DNA of 64,000 nt from Paeniglutamicibacter antarcticus_C (GTDB taxonomy: Bacteria; Actinomycetota; Actinomycetes; Actinomycetales; Micrococcaceae): positions 26,494 through 90,493 of the forward strand of contig NZ_BAABLK010000091.1 of assembly GCF_039544305.1 (NCBI RefSeq), read 5' to 3'. This document shows positions 52,421 to 60,815 of the stretch, piece by piece. The notes beneath the pieces are model-generated. The model was given only the letters and a program-made list of their open reading frames with translations. It searched no databases and was not told where the DNA came from. How positions within the stretch are numbered: the first letter of the stretch is position 1; every line of letters starts with the position of its first letter. A program made the position numbers and the translations under genes.

Positions 52421-53116
52421 ATGACTGAGCTAAAGGGTGGCCACTGGATCGTTGTCGGCGCGACCGGAGGGCTTGGCACGGCCATATCCCGCCTTCTGGC
52501 CCGGGAAGGTGCCCGCCTCACCCTCTCGGGGCGGAACCCGGACAAGCTGGCGGCCTTGGCACGGGAGCTCGGTGAAGCCGTTGTCGCCACCATTGCAGCG
52601 GATCTCAGCGTCCCCTCGGGTCCGGCAGCCATCGCTTCCGCCGCACAGAGCGATACCGGGGTGGACGGAGTCCTCTATGCCGCCGGAGTCGTGGCCTTCG
52701 GCCCCCTGGGCGAGTTGGACGATGACACCTTTGACGAGGTGCTGTTGCTGGATTTCGTTGCCCCGGTGCGGTTGTTGCGCGAGATCTTGCCGCAGCTCAA
52801 TGCCGGCTCGGTGGTGGTGCACCTCAGCGCCGTCGTCGCCGAGACACCCATGAAGAACATGGCCGTCTACTCGGCGGCCAAGGCTGCCTTGAGCGGATTC
52901 AGCACCGCCATGGGTGCTGAATTGCGCAGGCACAAGGTCCGCGTCCTTGATGTGCGCCCTCCACACACCGACACCGGCCTGCACACCCGCCCGGTTGCCG
53001 GACAGGCCCCGCCGTTGGGGACCGCGCATGGTGTTGAGGCGGTCGCCCAGCGAATCGTGGATGCCATCACTGACGGGGAGAAGGACCTGCCGGCAGCGGC
53101 CTTTGCGGATCTCTAG
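52421..53116 (+). CDS. SDR family oxidoreductase
   Basis: A 231-residue short-chain dehydrogenase. Cofactor loop GATGGLGTAIS at about 12-22, SGRNPDK favouring NADP, YAAGVVAFGP, and catalytic Ser with Y-S-A-A-K (Tyr and Lys, about 150-154) are intact. Substrate is unknown. Single gene, convergent with the TPR membrane protein. Confidence 0.92.
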   Translation: MTELKGGHWIVVGATGGLGTAISRLLAREGARLTLSGRNPDKLAALARELGEAVVATIAADLSVPSGPAAIASAAQSDTGVDGVLYAAGVVAFGPLGELDDDTFDEVLLLDFVAPVRLLREILPQLNAGSVVVHLSAVVAETPMKNMAVYSAAKAALSGFSTAMGAELRRHKVRVLDVRPPHTDTGLHTRPVAGQAPPLGTAHGVEAVAQRIVDAITDGEKDLPAAAFADL

Positions 53117-53170
53117 ACCCGGCGGACGATTCGCCGCGACGGCAATCGGCTGGCAGAAGGGTTTGAAGCC

Positions 53171-53617
53171 CTATTTGAGACCCTGCTGGTAGAGTCCGAT
53201 GGCCGTGCGCATCGATTCGCGGGCACGTCGTCGGTCCCCTGCCGCGTCGTAGGCCAGCGCGAGGCGGTGCCAGGACTTCCAGGAGGCTTCGTTGGCCTCG
53301 ACCTCTTCCTTGTATTGCACGAAGTCCTCGTCCGCGGAGGCCTTGATGATGCGCCCCGACGGAGTGCGTGGCAGGTTATCCTCGGGCAGCAGGCCCTCGG
53401 ATTCCAGGATGGATGCCATTTTTTGGGTGCGTGAGCCGAAGAGCACCTCGCGGATGAGGATCCACGCGCCAATCAACGGGATCACCAGGGCGGCTACACC
53501 GATGACCTTGGCGATCGGTTCCTCGGCGGTGATGAAGCGCGCCGCGGAGCCGAATGCCGCAACCAGGTAGAACACGAAGAGCAGCAGGATGGCGCCGACC
53601 CAGATCTTGGTTTTCAT
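53171..53617 (-). CDS. membrane protein with TPR-like C-terminus
   Basis: A 148-residue protein with two N-terminal helices (about 6-26 and 36-58), a charged middle (TQKMASILESEGLLPEDNLPRTPSGRI) and a C-terminal TPR-like hairpin (WKSWHRLALAYDAAGDRRRARESMRTAIGLY). Known only as a conserved actinobacterial type. It follows dapB by six bases, so it is probably expressed with it. Confidence 0.8.
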   Translation of the reverse strand: MKTKIWVGAILLLFVFYLVAAFGSAARFITAEEPIAKVIGVAALVIPLIGAWILIREVLFGSRTQKMASILESEGLLPEDNLPRTPSGRIIKASADEDFVQYKEEVEANEASWKSWHRLALAYDAAGDRRRARESMRTAIGLYQQGLK

Positions 53618-53623
53618 GCTTTT

Positions 53624-54382
53624 CTAGCGTCCCAACTCGAGGTAGCCGTCTAGGCCGTAGGTCAGACCCGGGCGCGAGGCAACGGTGCGCAGTCCCAGAA
53701 GCACCCCGGGCATGAAGGATGCACGGTCGTAGGAGTCGTGGCGCAGCGTGAGCTGCTCGCCGGTGCCCCCGAGCAGGACCTCCTGGTGGGCCACCAGGCC
53801 GCGCAGGCGCACGGAGTGAACGTGGATCCCGTCGATAACGGCGCCGCGGGCGCCCTCAATCTGGGTTTCGGTGGCATCCGGGCTTGGATCCATTCCGGCG
53901 CTGGCACGTTCAGCGGCAATGAGCTCCGCGGTGCGTACCGCGGTGCCCGATGGTGCGTCGACCTTGTTGGGGTGGTGGAGCTCGATGATTTCCACCGATT
54001 CGAAGTAGCGTGCCGCGGTGGCGGCGAACGCCGAGGCCAGCACCGAACCCAGGGCGAAGTTCGGGGCTATGAGCACGCCGGTGCCGGGGTTCTTTGCAAG
54101 CAGCGTGGCCAGCGATTCGCGCTTGGCCTCGTCCCACCCGGTGGTGCCGATGACGGCGTGCATCCGGTGTTCCACGGCAAACCGGACGTTGGTCTCGGTG
54201 CTCGATGGCACGGACAGGTCAACCACGTGGGTGGCGCCGACCTCCAGAAGCGTATCCAGGGAGTCACCGCGGCCCAGTGCTGCAACAAGTTCCATGTCCG
54301 TAGCCGTCTCGATGGCCTTGACGGCCTCGGCTCCCATTCGTCCCGATGCGCCCAGGACGGCGATTTTCAGTGGTGCACTCAT
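53624..54382 (-). CDS. dapB: 4-hydroxy-tetrahydrodipicolinate reductase
   Basis: A 252-residue NAD(P)H-dependent enzyme, second step of the DAP branch. GASGRMG at 11-17 binds the cofactor; VIGTTGW, APNFALGS and the active-site LHHPNKVDAPSGTA (His136, Lys140) are present. The ATG at 54382 follows TACTCT by seven bases, so the GTG start at 54439 is rejected. dapA and dapF are elsewhere in the window. Confidence 0.96.
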   Translation of the reverse strand: MSAPLKIAVLGASGRMGAEAVKAIETATDMELVAALGRGDSLDTLLEVGATHVVDLSVPSSTETNVRFAVEHRMHAVIGTTGWDEAKRESLATLLAKNPGTGVLIAPNFALGSVLASAFAATAARYFESVEIIELHHPNKVDAPSGTAVRTAELIAAERASAGMDPSPDATETQIEGARGAVIDGIHVHSVRLRGLVAHQEVLLGGTGEQLTLRHDSYDRASFMPGVLLGLRTVASRPGLTYGLDGYLELGR

Positions 54383-54389
54383 GATTTCT

Positions 54390-54395
54390 AGAGTA
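54390..54395 (-). promoter_or_regulatory. dapB: -10 box of a leaderless promoter for dapB
   Basis: TACTCT on the minus strand, seven bases before the dapB ATG. Confidence 0.55.
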
Positions 54396-54542
54396 TCGGG
54401 AATTTGCCGTGCGCTTTGCGTCGGTGACGGTTTGGGCACCGATGGTCGCAGTGGTCTTCCTAACAGTGCTCCAGGGGACCAGCTGCGCTATGCCGTGAAC
54501 GCGAAGCGGATTTCTTGCGTTGGCTCGGCTCCAGGACCGGGT

Positions 54543-55313
54543 TCAGCTCCCGATGGGTCCCAGTTCCGCTCCTGCCTCGTCCAGCGGGACCCTGGCCGTT
54601 GCGACCGGCTTGCCCAGGACTCCGGTCAGCCGGTCGACGGTGTCACTGAAGTGGCGTTCAAGCAGGTCGACGGCGCCGTTTCCGTCGCCCGCGAGCACGA
54701 GTTCCAGGCGTTCGCGATGCGAGAGGTGGACGTCGGTGCGAATGACGTAGCCGCCGGGTTTGCCAAGGCTGGCCAGGCGCGTCTCCATGACCAGCGTGGC
54801 CATGTACTTGGTCAGGTGCAGGTTGCCGGCGGCACGGACCGTCTCGGAGTGAAAGGCCAGGTCGGCGTCGCCGATGGAGCGGGGGGATTCAAGGGCTTCG
54901 GGGCCGGTGGAGAGCTTTTCGAGCCGGGTGAGTGCGGCTGTTGCCGCTTCCATCCGTTGCGAGCGTTCAGCGGCCCCGGGGAGTCCGGCGATGACCCGTA
55001 TGGCGGTGCCCTCCACCATTAGTCGCGTCGCGTACAGCTCCTCTAGGTCACCCGGGCGGATGTCGGCAACGCTCAGGCCCTGGCCGGGGATGGCAATCAG
55101 CAGGCCGTCTTGGACGAGCCGCTGGGTGGATTCACGCAGTGAACCGCGGCTCACACCGAGTTGCTTGGCGGCCTCCGACTCCTGGATGGGGGCCCCGGGC
55201 ATGAGCAGGCCCTCATAAATGGCGTTTCGCAGCTGGTGCGTAATCAGGTCGATCGTCGAGGAGCGTTGCACCCGAGCCATGCCTGTCGCCCAAGGCTGCT
55301 GACCGGTGATCAT
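54543..55313 (-). CDS. GntR family regulator (FCD domain), ectoine cluster
   Basis: A 256-residue regulator. The GntR winged HTH is at about 20-85 (LRNAIYEGLLMPGAPIQESEAAKQLGVSRGSLRESTQRLVQDGLL), followed by an all-helical FCD ligand-binding domain (DLEELYATRLMVEGTAIRVIA, DLAFHSETVRAAGN, SHRERLELVLAGDGNGAVDLLERHF) with the expected His ligands. GGAG five bases before ATG 55313 sets the start. It is divergent from ehuB and most likely controls ectoine uptake. Confidence 0.9.
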   Translation of the reverse strand: MITGQQPWATGMARVQRSSTIDLITHQLRNAIYEGLLMPGAPIQESEAAKQLGVSRGSLRESTQRLVQDGLLIAIPGQGLSVADIRPGDLEELYATRLMVEGTAIRVIAGLPGAAERSQRMEAATAALTRLEKLSTGPEALESPRSIGDADLAFHSETVRAAGNLHLTKYMATLVMETRLASLGKPGGYVIRTDVHLSHRERLELVLAGDGNGAVDLLERHFSDTVDRLTGVLGKPVATARVPLDEAGAELGPIGS

Positions 55314-55707
55314 GGGTACTCCGTTCGTCGTGTTTCGGTGCTGCGATATCGGCTCCCAAGCCCCCTTTTGCCCTGCCCGCGGCCCCAATCGTAACTTAAT
55401 CGTGACTTAGCCCGGGGGCGCTGGCAAATCGGTATAACGCCACGGTGGCGGTGGCTGCATTTTCCGTGTCATCTCGCGTGGTTCGAGCGGATGACCCAAG
55501 AGTTTTCCCACTTAGTCAACAATCCAACGTCCTGAAGGTCGGATTGTCAATTGGGCTTTTTGTGACTAGCGTGATCAGGACCATACGGATCAACACCCCA
55601 CTCACAAACGGGTCGGGTCTGCCTCATCACGGTTTCCGCACCCCCGGGAGGGAGGCGGCGTACGTACTGGGCAGACTTGGCCATCGCACCTTCGAAAGAG
55701 GTTCACC
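55314..55707. other. divergent regulatory region gntR / ehuB
   Basis: No gene is seen in 394 bases. It must hold the promoters of both genes. The AT-richer part around 55495-55600 carries the repeated motif listed at 55515-55551. Confidence 0.6.
55515..55551. promoter_or_regulatory. candidate operator, two motif copies in ehuB upstream region
   Basis: Read towards each other, GTTGGATTGTTGAC (minus strand, 55528-55515) and GTCGGATTGTCAAT (plus strand, 55538-55551) are two copies of one motif in inverted order. The inner 10 bases of each arm match at 9 of 10. Similar copies lie before doeA and before the second GntR gene, so this is a likely GntR/FCD operator. Confidence 0.55.
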
Positions 55708-56628
55708 ATGAAGCTCAGCTTCCCGAAGAAGCCCCTGTTGGCCACAGGCGCAGTCCTTGCATCACTGGCACTCGCACTCAGTGGCTGCAGCGGATCGACA
55801 ACCACTGAGCAAGAGGGAGGCTCCGCCGCACCCGCAGGCGACGGGAAGCTCCAGGCGCTGAAGGACAAGGGCTCCATCACCGTCTCGATCGCCGGCGAAG
55901 CCCCGTACTCCTACGAGGAAGGCGGCAAGGCCACCGGCGCCACCATCGCGCTGGCAGAAAAGATCTTCGGCGACATGGGCATCAAGGAAGTCAAAACGGT
56001 GCTGGTCGACTGGAACGGCCTGATCCCCGGGCTGACCGCCGGCCGCGCCGATGCAGTCAGTGCCGGCATGTCGATCCTCCCGGATCGCTGCGCCAACGCC
56101 GACTTTGCCAACCCGGAGATCATGTACACCACCGCGTTGATGACCCAGAAGGGCAACCCCAAGTCCCTGAGCGACCTGGACTCCGTGAAGAAGAAGATCG
56201 ACGACGGGGAAAAGATCAAGCTAGCCGTCCTGGCCGGTGGCATCGAGGCCGGCTACGCCAAGTCGCTGGGACTGAAGGTGCAGTCCGTTCCGGATGCACA
56301 GACCGGCATGGACACCGTGGACAACGGCCGAGCCGACGCATTCGCCATGACAGCGATCTCACTGAACTTCATGGCGGAGCAGAACAAGGATGCCAACATC
56401 GAGGTCACCGACGCGTTCGTTCAGGACATCGACGGAAAGCCGCAGATCGGCGCCGGCGCCACCGTCTTCGCCCAGGGCGATGACGAACTGCGCGATGCCT
56501 ACAACGAGGGCCTGGCGAAGATCACCGAGTCCGAGGAATCCTACCTGGACGTCGTCGGAGAATACGGCTTCACCGCCGAGAACCTTCCCCCGAAGGACCT
56601 GACCACCGAGGAACTCTGCAAGGGCTAA
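55708..56628 (+). CDS. ehuB: ectoine/hydroxyectoine ABC transporter binding lipoprotein
   Basis: A 306-residue family-3 binding protein. Lipobox LSGC with Cys27, then VSIAGEAPYSYEEGGKATGATIALAEKIFGDMG and VDWNGLIPGLTAGRADAVSAGMSI, which fit EhuB, the ectoine receptor. The conserved pattern RCANADFANPEI(M/L)YTTALM is also seen. Substrate is inferred from family likeness and from the ectoine hydrolase gene downstream. A GC hairpin separates it from ehuC. Confidence 0.88.
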   Translation: MKLSFPKKPLLATGAVLASLALALSGCSGSTTTEQEGGSAAPAGDGKLQALKDKGSITVSIAGEAPYSYEEGGKATGATIALAEKIFGDMGIKEVKTVLVDWNGLIPGLTAGRADAVSAGMSILPDRCANADFANPEIMYTTALMTQKGNPKSLSDLDSVKKKIDDGEKIKLAVLAGGIEAGYAKSLGLKVQSVPDAQTGMDTVDNGRADAFAMTAISLNFMAEQNKDANIEVTDAFVQDIDGKPQIGAGATVFAQGDDELRDAYNEGLAKITESEESYLDVVGEYGFTAENLPPKDLTTEELCKG

Positions 56629-56657
56629 TCGGCCTCAGTGATCTCGCCCGGACGGGC

Positions 56658-56691
56658 GGGGCGCCGGCAGCAACACCCCGGCCGGCGCCCC
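56658..56691 (+). other. stem-loop between ehuB and ehuC
   Basis: GGGGCGCCGGC (56658-56668) pairs perfectly with GCCGGCGCCCC (56681-56691). No T-run. It parallels the hairpin after the sugar-binding protein gene at 4175-4215 and may keep the binding-protein message more abundant than the rest. Confidence 0.65.
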
Positions 56692-56780
56692 ACGCGGGAA
56701 CATCGCATTGAGCTCACGGCTTATGCGGGTTCCCGCGGTCCCGGCCGTCGACACCGACGATACAAAGGAGTCCAGCACCT

Positions 56781-57509
56781 GTGGACGAAAAATTTGCGGC
56801 GCTAGGTGAGGCCATGCCGCGGCTGCTGGACGGGGTCTTGATAACCCTTGAGCTCACCGTCCTCGGCGCCTTGGCGGCATTCGCCATCGCCGTGGTGTTG
56901 GGCCTCGCGGCCGCGCACCCCTCCAAGGCAGCCCGCATCCCCGCTCGAATCATCATTGAATTCTTCCGCGGCACCTCGCTCGTGGTCCAGCTGTTCTTCC
57001 TGTTCTACGTACTTCCGCTGCTTGGCGTTAACCTGTCCCCTGTGTTGGTCGGCATCATCGGCCTTGGCCTGAACTATGGCGCTTACGGGGCCGAAGTGGT
57101 TCGCGGTTCCATCAATGCGGTTCCCGCCGGCCAATGGGAAGCAACCACCGCACTGTCCCTGGGCCCGGTGAAGCGGATGTACCGCGTGATCTTCCCGCAG
57201 GCATGGGCCCTGATGATCCCGTCGCTGTCCAACCTGCTCATCCACCTGATGAAGGGAACGGCCATCGTCTCCTTCATCACGATCGCCGACCTCACCTACC
57301 ACCTTGACCAGCTCAAGCGCGTCACGGACACCGTCTTCGCCTACGGCTTGGTCGGACTGTTGAGCTACTTCGTGCTCGCCTTGGTCCTGACCTTCCTGAT
57401 GGACCGCCTTGAACGCGGAGCTAAGCGCAAGCTCGGCCAGGGCATCAAGCTCACCAAGGTACTGAGCCCGACGCCCGGAACCGGCGCACTGGCAGGAGAA
57501 AGACGATGA
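56781..57509 (+). CDS. ehuC: ectoine ABC transporter permease EhuC
   Basis: A 242-residue His/Glu-type permease with about five helices. RGTSLVVQLFFLFYVLPLLG and the EAA-like loop GQWEATTALSLGPVKRMYRVIFPQAW are typical of the amino-acid (HisM) family. Start is GTG 10 bases after AAAGGAG. Its TGA overlaps the ehuD ATG (ATGA). Confidence 0.9.
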   Translation: MDEKFAALGEAMPRLLDGVLITLELTVLGALAAFAIAVVLGLAAAHPSKAARIPARIIIEFFRGTSLVVQLFFLFYVLPLLGVNLSPVLVGIIGLGLNYGAYGAEVVRGSINAVPAGQWEATTALSLGPVKRMYRVIFPQAWALMIPSLSNLLIHLMKGTAIVSFITIADLTYHLDQLKRVTDTVFAYGLVGLLSYFVLALVLTFLMDRLERGAKRKLGQGIKLTKVLSPTPGTGALAGERR

Positions 57510-58174
57510 TTTCCATCCACACCGCCATCGATTGGTCCTGGGACAGCACCTGGGAGGTCCTGCCAGAGCTGCTCACCGCGTTCTTCAAGATCACCCTGGT
57601 GGTCACCGTCCTGAGCACCGTCATTGCCGCCATCCTCGGTTTGGCCATTGCGATGACCATCCGCATGGCACCGAAGCCGATATCCGTCGCCGTGAAGTGG
57701 ATCGCCAACTTCATTCGGATGACCCCCATCGTGGTCCAGCTGTTGTTTGCCTACTACGCGTTCCTCTCGCTGGACGGGGTGACGATCGGTGTCATCATCT
57801 TCGGCATCCACTACTCCACCTACATGTCCGAGGTCTACCGCGCCGGAATCGACTCGGTGCCCAAGGGCCAGTGGGAGGCCACCACCGCACTGTCGATGTC
57901 AACGGGCCGCACTTGGATGGCCGTCATCATCCCGCAGGCGGTGCGCGCCACCGTTCCGGCGCTGGGCAACTACGCGGTCTCCATGTTCAAGGACACCCCG
58001 TTCCTTCTGGTCATCGGCGTTGTCGAACTGGTGAACGCCGGACTGATCTTCGGCGGGAACACCTACCGCTACGTCGAGCCGCTGACCTTGATAGGAATCA
58101 TCTTCCTGTTGGCCAGCTACCCGACCTCACTCCTGATTGGCAGATTGGAAAAGCGCCTTGCCTTCAACACCTGA
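57506..58174 (+). CDS. ehuD: ectoine ABC transporter permease EhuD
   Basis: A 222-residue permease, partner of EhuC. FIRMTPIVVQLLFAYYAFLSL and GQWEATTALSMSTGRTWMAVIIPQA carry the docking loop; about five helices. Overlap with ehuC by four bases implies translational coupling and equal amounts. ehuA begins 46 bases after its stop. Confidence 0.9.
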   Translation: MISIHTAIDWSWDSTWEVLPELLTAFFKITLVVTVLSTVIAAILGLAIAMTIRMAPKPISVAVKWIANFIRMTPIVVQLLFAYYAFLSLDGVTIGVIIFGIHYSTYMSEVYRAGIDSVPKGQWEATTALSMSTGRTWMAVIIPQAVRATVPALGNYAVSMFKDTPFLLVIGVVELVNAGLIFGGNTYRYVEPLTLIGIIFLLASYPTSLLIGRLEKRLAFNT

Positions 58175-58208
58175 TACCCAAACCAGCACGACGGCTCCCA
58201 GCACCACC

Positions 58209-58213
58209 AGGAG
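58209..58213 (+). promoter_or_regulatory. ehuA: ribosome binding site fixing the ehuA GTG start
   Basis: AGGAG, seven bases before the GTG at 58221. The frame is open back to a TTG at 58137, inside ehuD, but that start lacks a ribosome site and would add a Ser/Thr-rich stretch. Confidence 0.65.
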
Positions 58214-58220
58214 CGCACCG

Positions 58221-59006
58221 GTGATCGAGTTCCGCGATGTCGAGAAGTCCTATGGCGACAACGTGGTGCTGCACAACCTGAACTTCTCCGTCGCCAAGGG
58301 CGACCGCGTGACCTTGATCGGGCCCTCGGGCTCTGGCAAGACCACCATCCTGCGTCTGGTCATGACGCTGGAGGAGGCCACCGGCGGCTACATCTTCGTC
58401 GATGGCGAGCCGCTGACCCACGAGGAGCGCGGCGGCAAGCGCGTCGCGCGCTCCAAGAAGGACCAGAAGCGCATCCGCCAGCGGATCGGCATGGTCTTCC
58501 AGCAGTTCAACCTCTTCCCGAACATGTCGGTGCTGGAAAACATCATCGAGGCCCCGGTGCACGTGCTGGGCCAGTCCAAGGCCGAGGCCACGGCCAAGGC
58601 CATGGAGCTGCTGGAAAAGGTCGGCCTGGCCGACAAGGCAAACCAGCACCCCACCTCGCTTTCCGGCGGGCAGCAGCAGCGCGTGGCAATCGCCAGATCG
58701 CTGGCGCTGGACCCGGAGATCCTGCTGCTGGACGAGGTGACCAGTGCCCTTGACCCCGAGATCGTCGGGGAGGTGTTGGCCATCTTGCGCAATATCGCCG
58801 AGACCACCGACATCACGATGCTGATCGTCACGCACGAGATGCAGTTCGCCCGGGATGTCTCGAACCGCGTGTTGATGTTCGACGGTGGTTCCATCGTCGA
58901 GGAGGCTCCCCCATCGGTCATGTTCAGCGACCCGAAGCACCAGCGCACCAAGGACTTCCTTCATGCGGTGCTCGGCAACGACGAGGGAACCATCGGTACC
59001 CACTAG
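58221..59006 (+). CDS. ehuA: ectoine ABC transporter ATPase EhuA
   Basis: A 261-residue ABC ATPase that powers the EhuBCD importer at the inner face of the membrane. Walker A GPSGSGKTT at about 36-44, Q-loop VFQQFNLFPNM, signature LSGGQQQRVAIARSL, Walker B ILLLDEVTSALD, and H-loop VTHEM are all intact. An insertion EERGGKRVARSKKDQKRIRQR before the Q-loop is typical of the Ehu/hydroxyectoine branch. A terminator follows. Confidence 0.92.
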   Translation: MIEFRDVEKSYGDNVVLHNLNFSVAKGDRVTLIGPSGSGKTTILRLVMTLEEATGGYIFVDGEPLTHEERGGKRVARSKKDQKRIRQRIGMVFQQFNLFPNMSVLENIIEAPVHVLGQSKAEATAKAMELLEKVGLADKANQHPTSLSGGQQQRVAIARSLALDPEILLLDEVTSALDPEIVGEVLAILRNIAETTDITMLIVTHEMQFARDVSNRVLMFDGGSIVEEAPPSVMFSDPKHQRTKDFLHAVLGNDEGTIGTH

Positions 59007-59056
59007 TTCCATCAACCGCGGGCATCGGCGAGAACGTGCGTGGTTGCAGAAGTACA

Positions 59057-59120
59057 CGAAGGCCTCCGGGTGTCGTGGTGTCTCGAAGGACAACCGCGAC
59101 GCTCCGGAGGTCTTCGTTTT
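59057..59120 (+). terminator. intrinsic terminator behind ehuA
   Basis: CGAAGGCCTCCGG (59057-59069) pairs with CCGGAGGTCTTCG (59104-59116), with one G-T pair and further pairing inside, and is followed directly by TTTT. doeA is therefore probably read from its own promoter as well. Confidence 0.8.
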
Positions 59121-59216
59121 GCCTTCCAAGGGAGGATTCGCGGCCCAGGCCCTTCTCGGAACCACGCCGCTGATCTCCGGCCCCTTGCCAGTGAGCCAGA
59201 CCACAAACTAGAGTTG

Positions 59217-59230
59217 TCAACAATCTACCA
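59217..59230. promoter_or_regulatory. candidate GntR operator before doeA
   Basis: Minus strand GGTAGATTGTTGAC (59230-59217) is a copy of the ehuB-upstream motif. It overlaps TTGTCAACAA, a near-palindrome of the type bound by FCD regulators, 28 bases before the doeA start. Confidence 0.5.
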
Positions 59231-59250
59231 ACAACGTTTGAGGAGTCTGA

Positions 59251-60732
59251 ATGGAACATGTGGGCGTCGCGCCAATGCTCTTCACCACCGAGGAGTACGC
59301 CGCGCGTTTGGCCGCGGCACGGGTACGCATGGCCGAGCAGGGCCTCAGCGCACTGCTGGTCACCGATCCGGGAAACATCTACTACCTGACGGGCTACAAC
59401 GCGTGGTCCTTCTACACCCCGCAACTGGTCTTCGTCCCGATGGAAGGGGACATGATCCTCTTCGCCCGGGAAATGGACGCCAATGGCGCCTTCCGCACCA
59501 CTTGGCTGGAACCCGATAACATCGTGGGCTACCCCGAACGCTATGTGCATCGCCCGCACCTGCACCCCTTCGACTGGGTCGCTTACGCGCTGCGCGCCCG
59601 CTACCTGATCGCACCCGCCACCAAGGGCTGCGTGGGCCTGGAAATGGACGCTCACTTCTTCACCCCCAAGGGCTACCGCTCCCTGGTCAACGCCCTGCCC
59701 GAGTGGACCTTGGTGGACTGCTTCCAGCTGGTGAACTGGGTGCGTGCCATCAAGTCCCCGGCGGAGATCCAGTTGATGCGACAGGCAGCGGTGTTCACCA
59801 ACCTGGCGATGCACGCGGCCCGGGACGCCATCGAGGTCGGCGCCCGGCAGTGCGACGTCGCCGCTGCCATCAGCCAGGCCCAGATCCTGGGCACCGAGGA
59901 AACCGGCGGCGACTACCCGGCGATCGTCCCGATGCTGCCCACCGGAGAATCCGCCGACACCCCGCACCTGACGTGGAACGACGAGAAGCTGGAGCCTGAT
60001 CAGGCAATGATCGTGGAACTGGCCGGCGCCTACCGCCGCTACCACGTACCGATGGCGCGCACCTTCATGGCGGGCACGCCCACACCGCAACTGGCCCACC
60101 TGGCACAGGCGACCGACCACGCGCTGGCCGCTGTCCTGGAGACCGTGGCCCCGGGCACCCCCGTGCGGGAACTATCCCAGGTCTTCAACAGGACTTTGTT
60201 TGAATACGGCTACGAGAAGGCCTCGCGGATCGGCTACTCGATCGGCGTGGGCTACCCGCCGGACTGGGGCGAGCGCACGATCTCGCTGCGCAGCGAGGAC
60301 CAGACCATCCTGCAGGAGAACATGACCTTCCACCTGATGTGCGGCATGTGGATGGAGGGATATGGCTATGAGGTCTCCGAGTCCATCCGGGTCACGGACA
60401 CCGGAGTGGAGTGCTTCACCTCCTTCCCGCGCGGGCTGGTGCCCGCCAGCACTGCCAATGCCGAATCGGTCACCTTGTTGGGCAATCCCGGTGCGCGAAC
60501 CGTTCCCGGGGGTCCGGGGCTGGCGAGGGTCCCGCCACCGATGGTGGAACCGCGGCGCCCGTCCACCCCTCGATTCGGCTTCACCACCCCGGACGAGGAA
60601 ACCATGACCGGGTCGATGAGCATCGTTCCGCGCAACTCCGAATGGGCAGACCGGGACCCCGCCTGGCCCCCGGCCAACCCGGTGGTGGGCGAGCCAGAGG
60701 ACGGCATCGTTTCCAGGGAGGATCGCACCTGA
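59251..60732 (+). CDS. doeA: ectoine hydrolase with C-terminal extension
   Basis: A 493-residue protein of the M24/creatinase fold (DoeA, also EutD), opening the ectoine ring to N-acetyl-diaminobutyrate. FTTEEYAARLAAARVRMAEQGL, DPGNIYYLTGYNAWSFY, GGDYPAIVPMLP, APHLTW-like TPHLTWND and SIGVGYPPDWGERT follow known ectoine hydrolases closely. The catalytic part ends near residue 395 (FTSFPRGL). A further 95 residues, Pro/Arg/Glu-rich with no domain I recognise, are unusual. AGGAG lies six bases before the ATG. Confidence 0.88.
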   Translation: MEHVGVAPMLFTTEEYAARLAAARVRMAEQGLSALLVTDPGNIYYLTGYNAWSFYTPQLVFVPMEGDMILFAREMDANGAFRTTWLEPDNIVGYPERYVHRPHLHPFDWVAYALRARYLIAPATKGCVGLEMDAHFFTPKGYRSLVNALPEWTLVDCFQLVNWVRAIKSPAEIQLMRQAAVFTNLAMHAARDAIEVGARQCDVAAAISQAQILGTEETGGDYPAIVPMLPTGESADTPHLTWNDEKLEPDQAMIVELAGAYRRYHVPMARTFMAGTPTPQLAHLAQATDHALAAVLETVAPGTPVRELSQVFNRTLFEYGYEKASRIGYSIGVGYPPDWGERTISLRSEDQTILQENMTFHLMCGMWMEGYGYEVSESIRVTDTGVECFTSFPRGLVPASTANAESVTLLGNPGARTVPGGPGLARVPPPMVEPRRPSTPRFGFTTPDEETMTGSMSIVPRNSEWADRDPAWPPANPVVGEPEDGIVSREDRT

Positions 60733-60815
60733 CTTTCGATAACCGGCTAACCTGCCGGAACCGCTCAAGCGTGGTCCCAGCAGGTTGGCGCCGGGTCTTG
60801 CATCGATCCCGTGGG

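Noticed and set aside
58924..60120. 398-codon minus-strand frame
   Set aside because: Antisense to doeA and the doeA upstream region; no domain seen.
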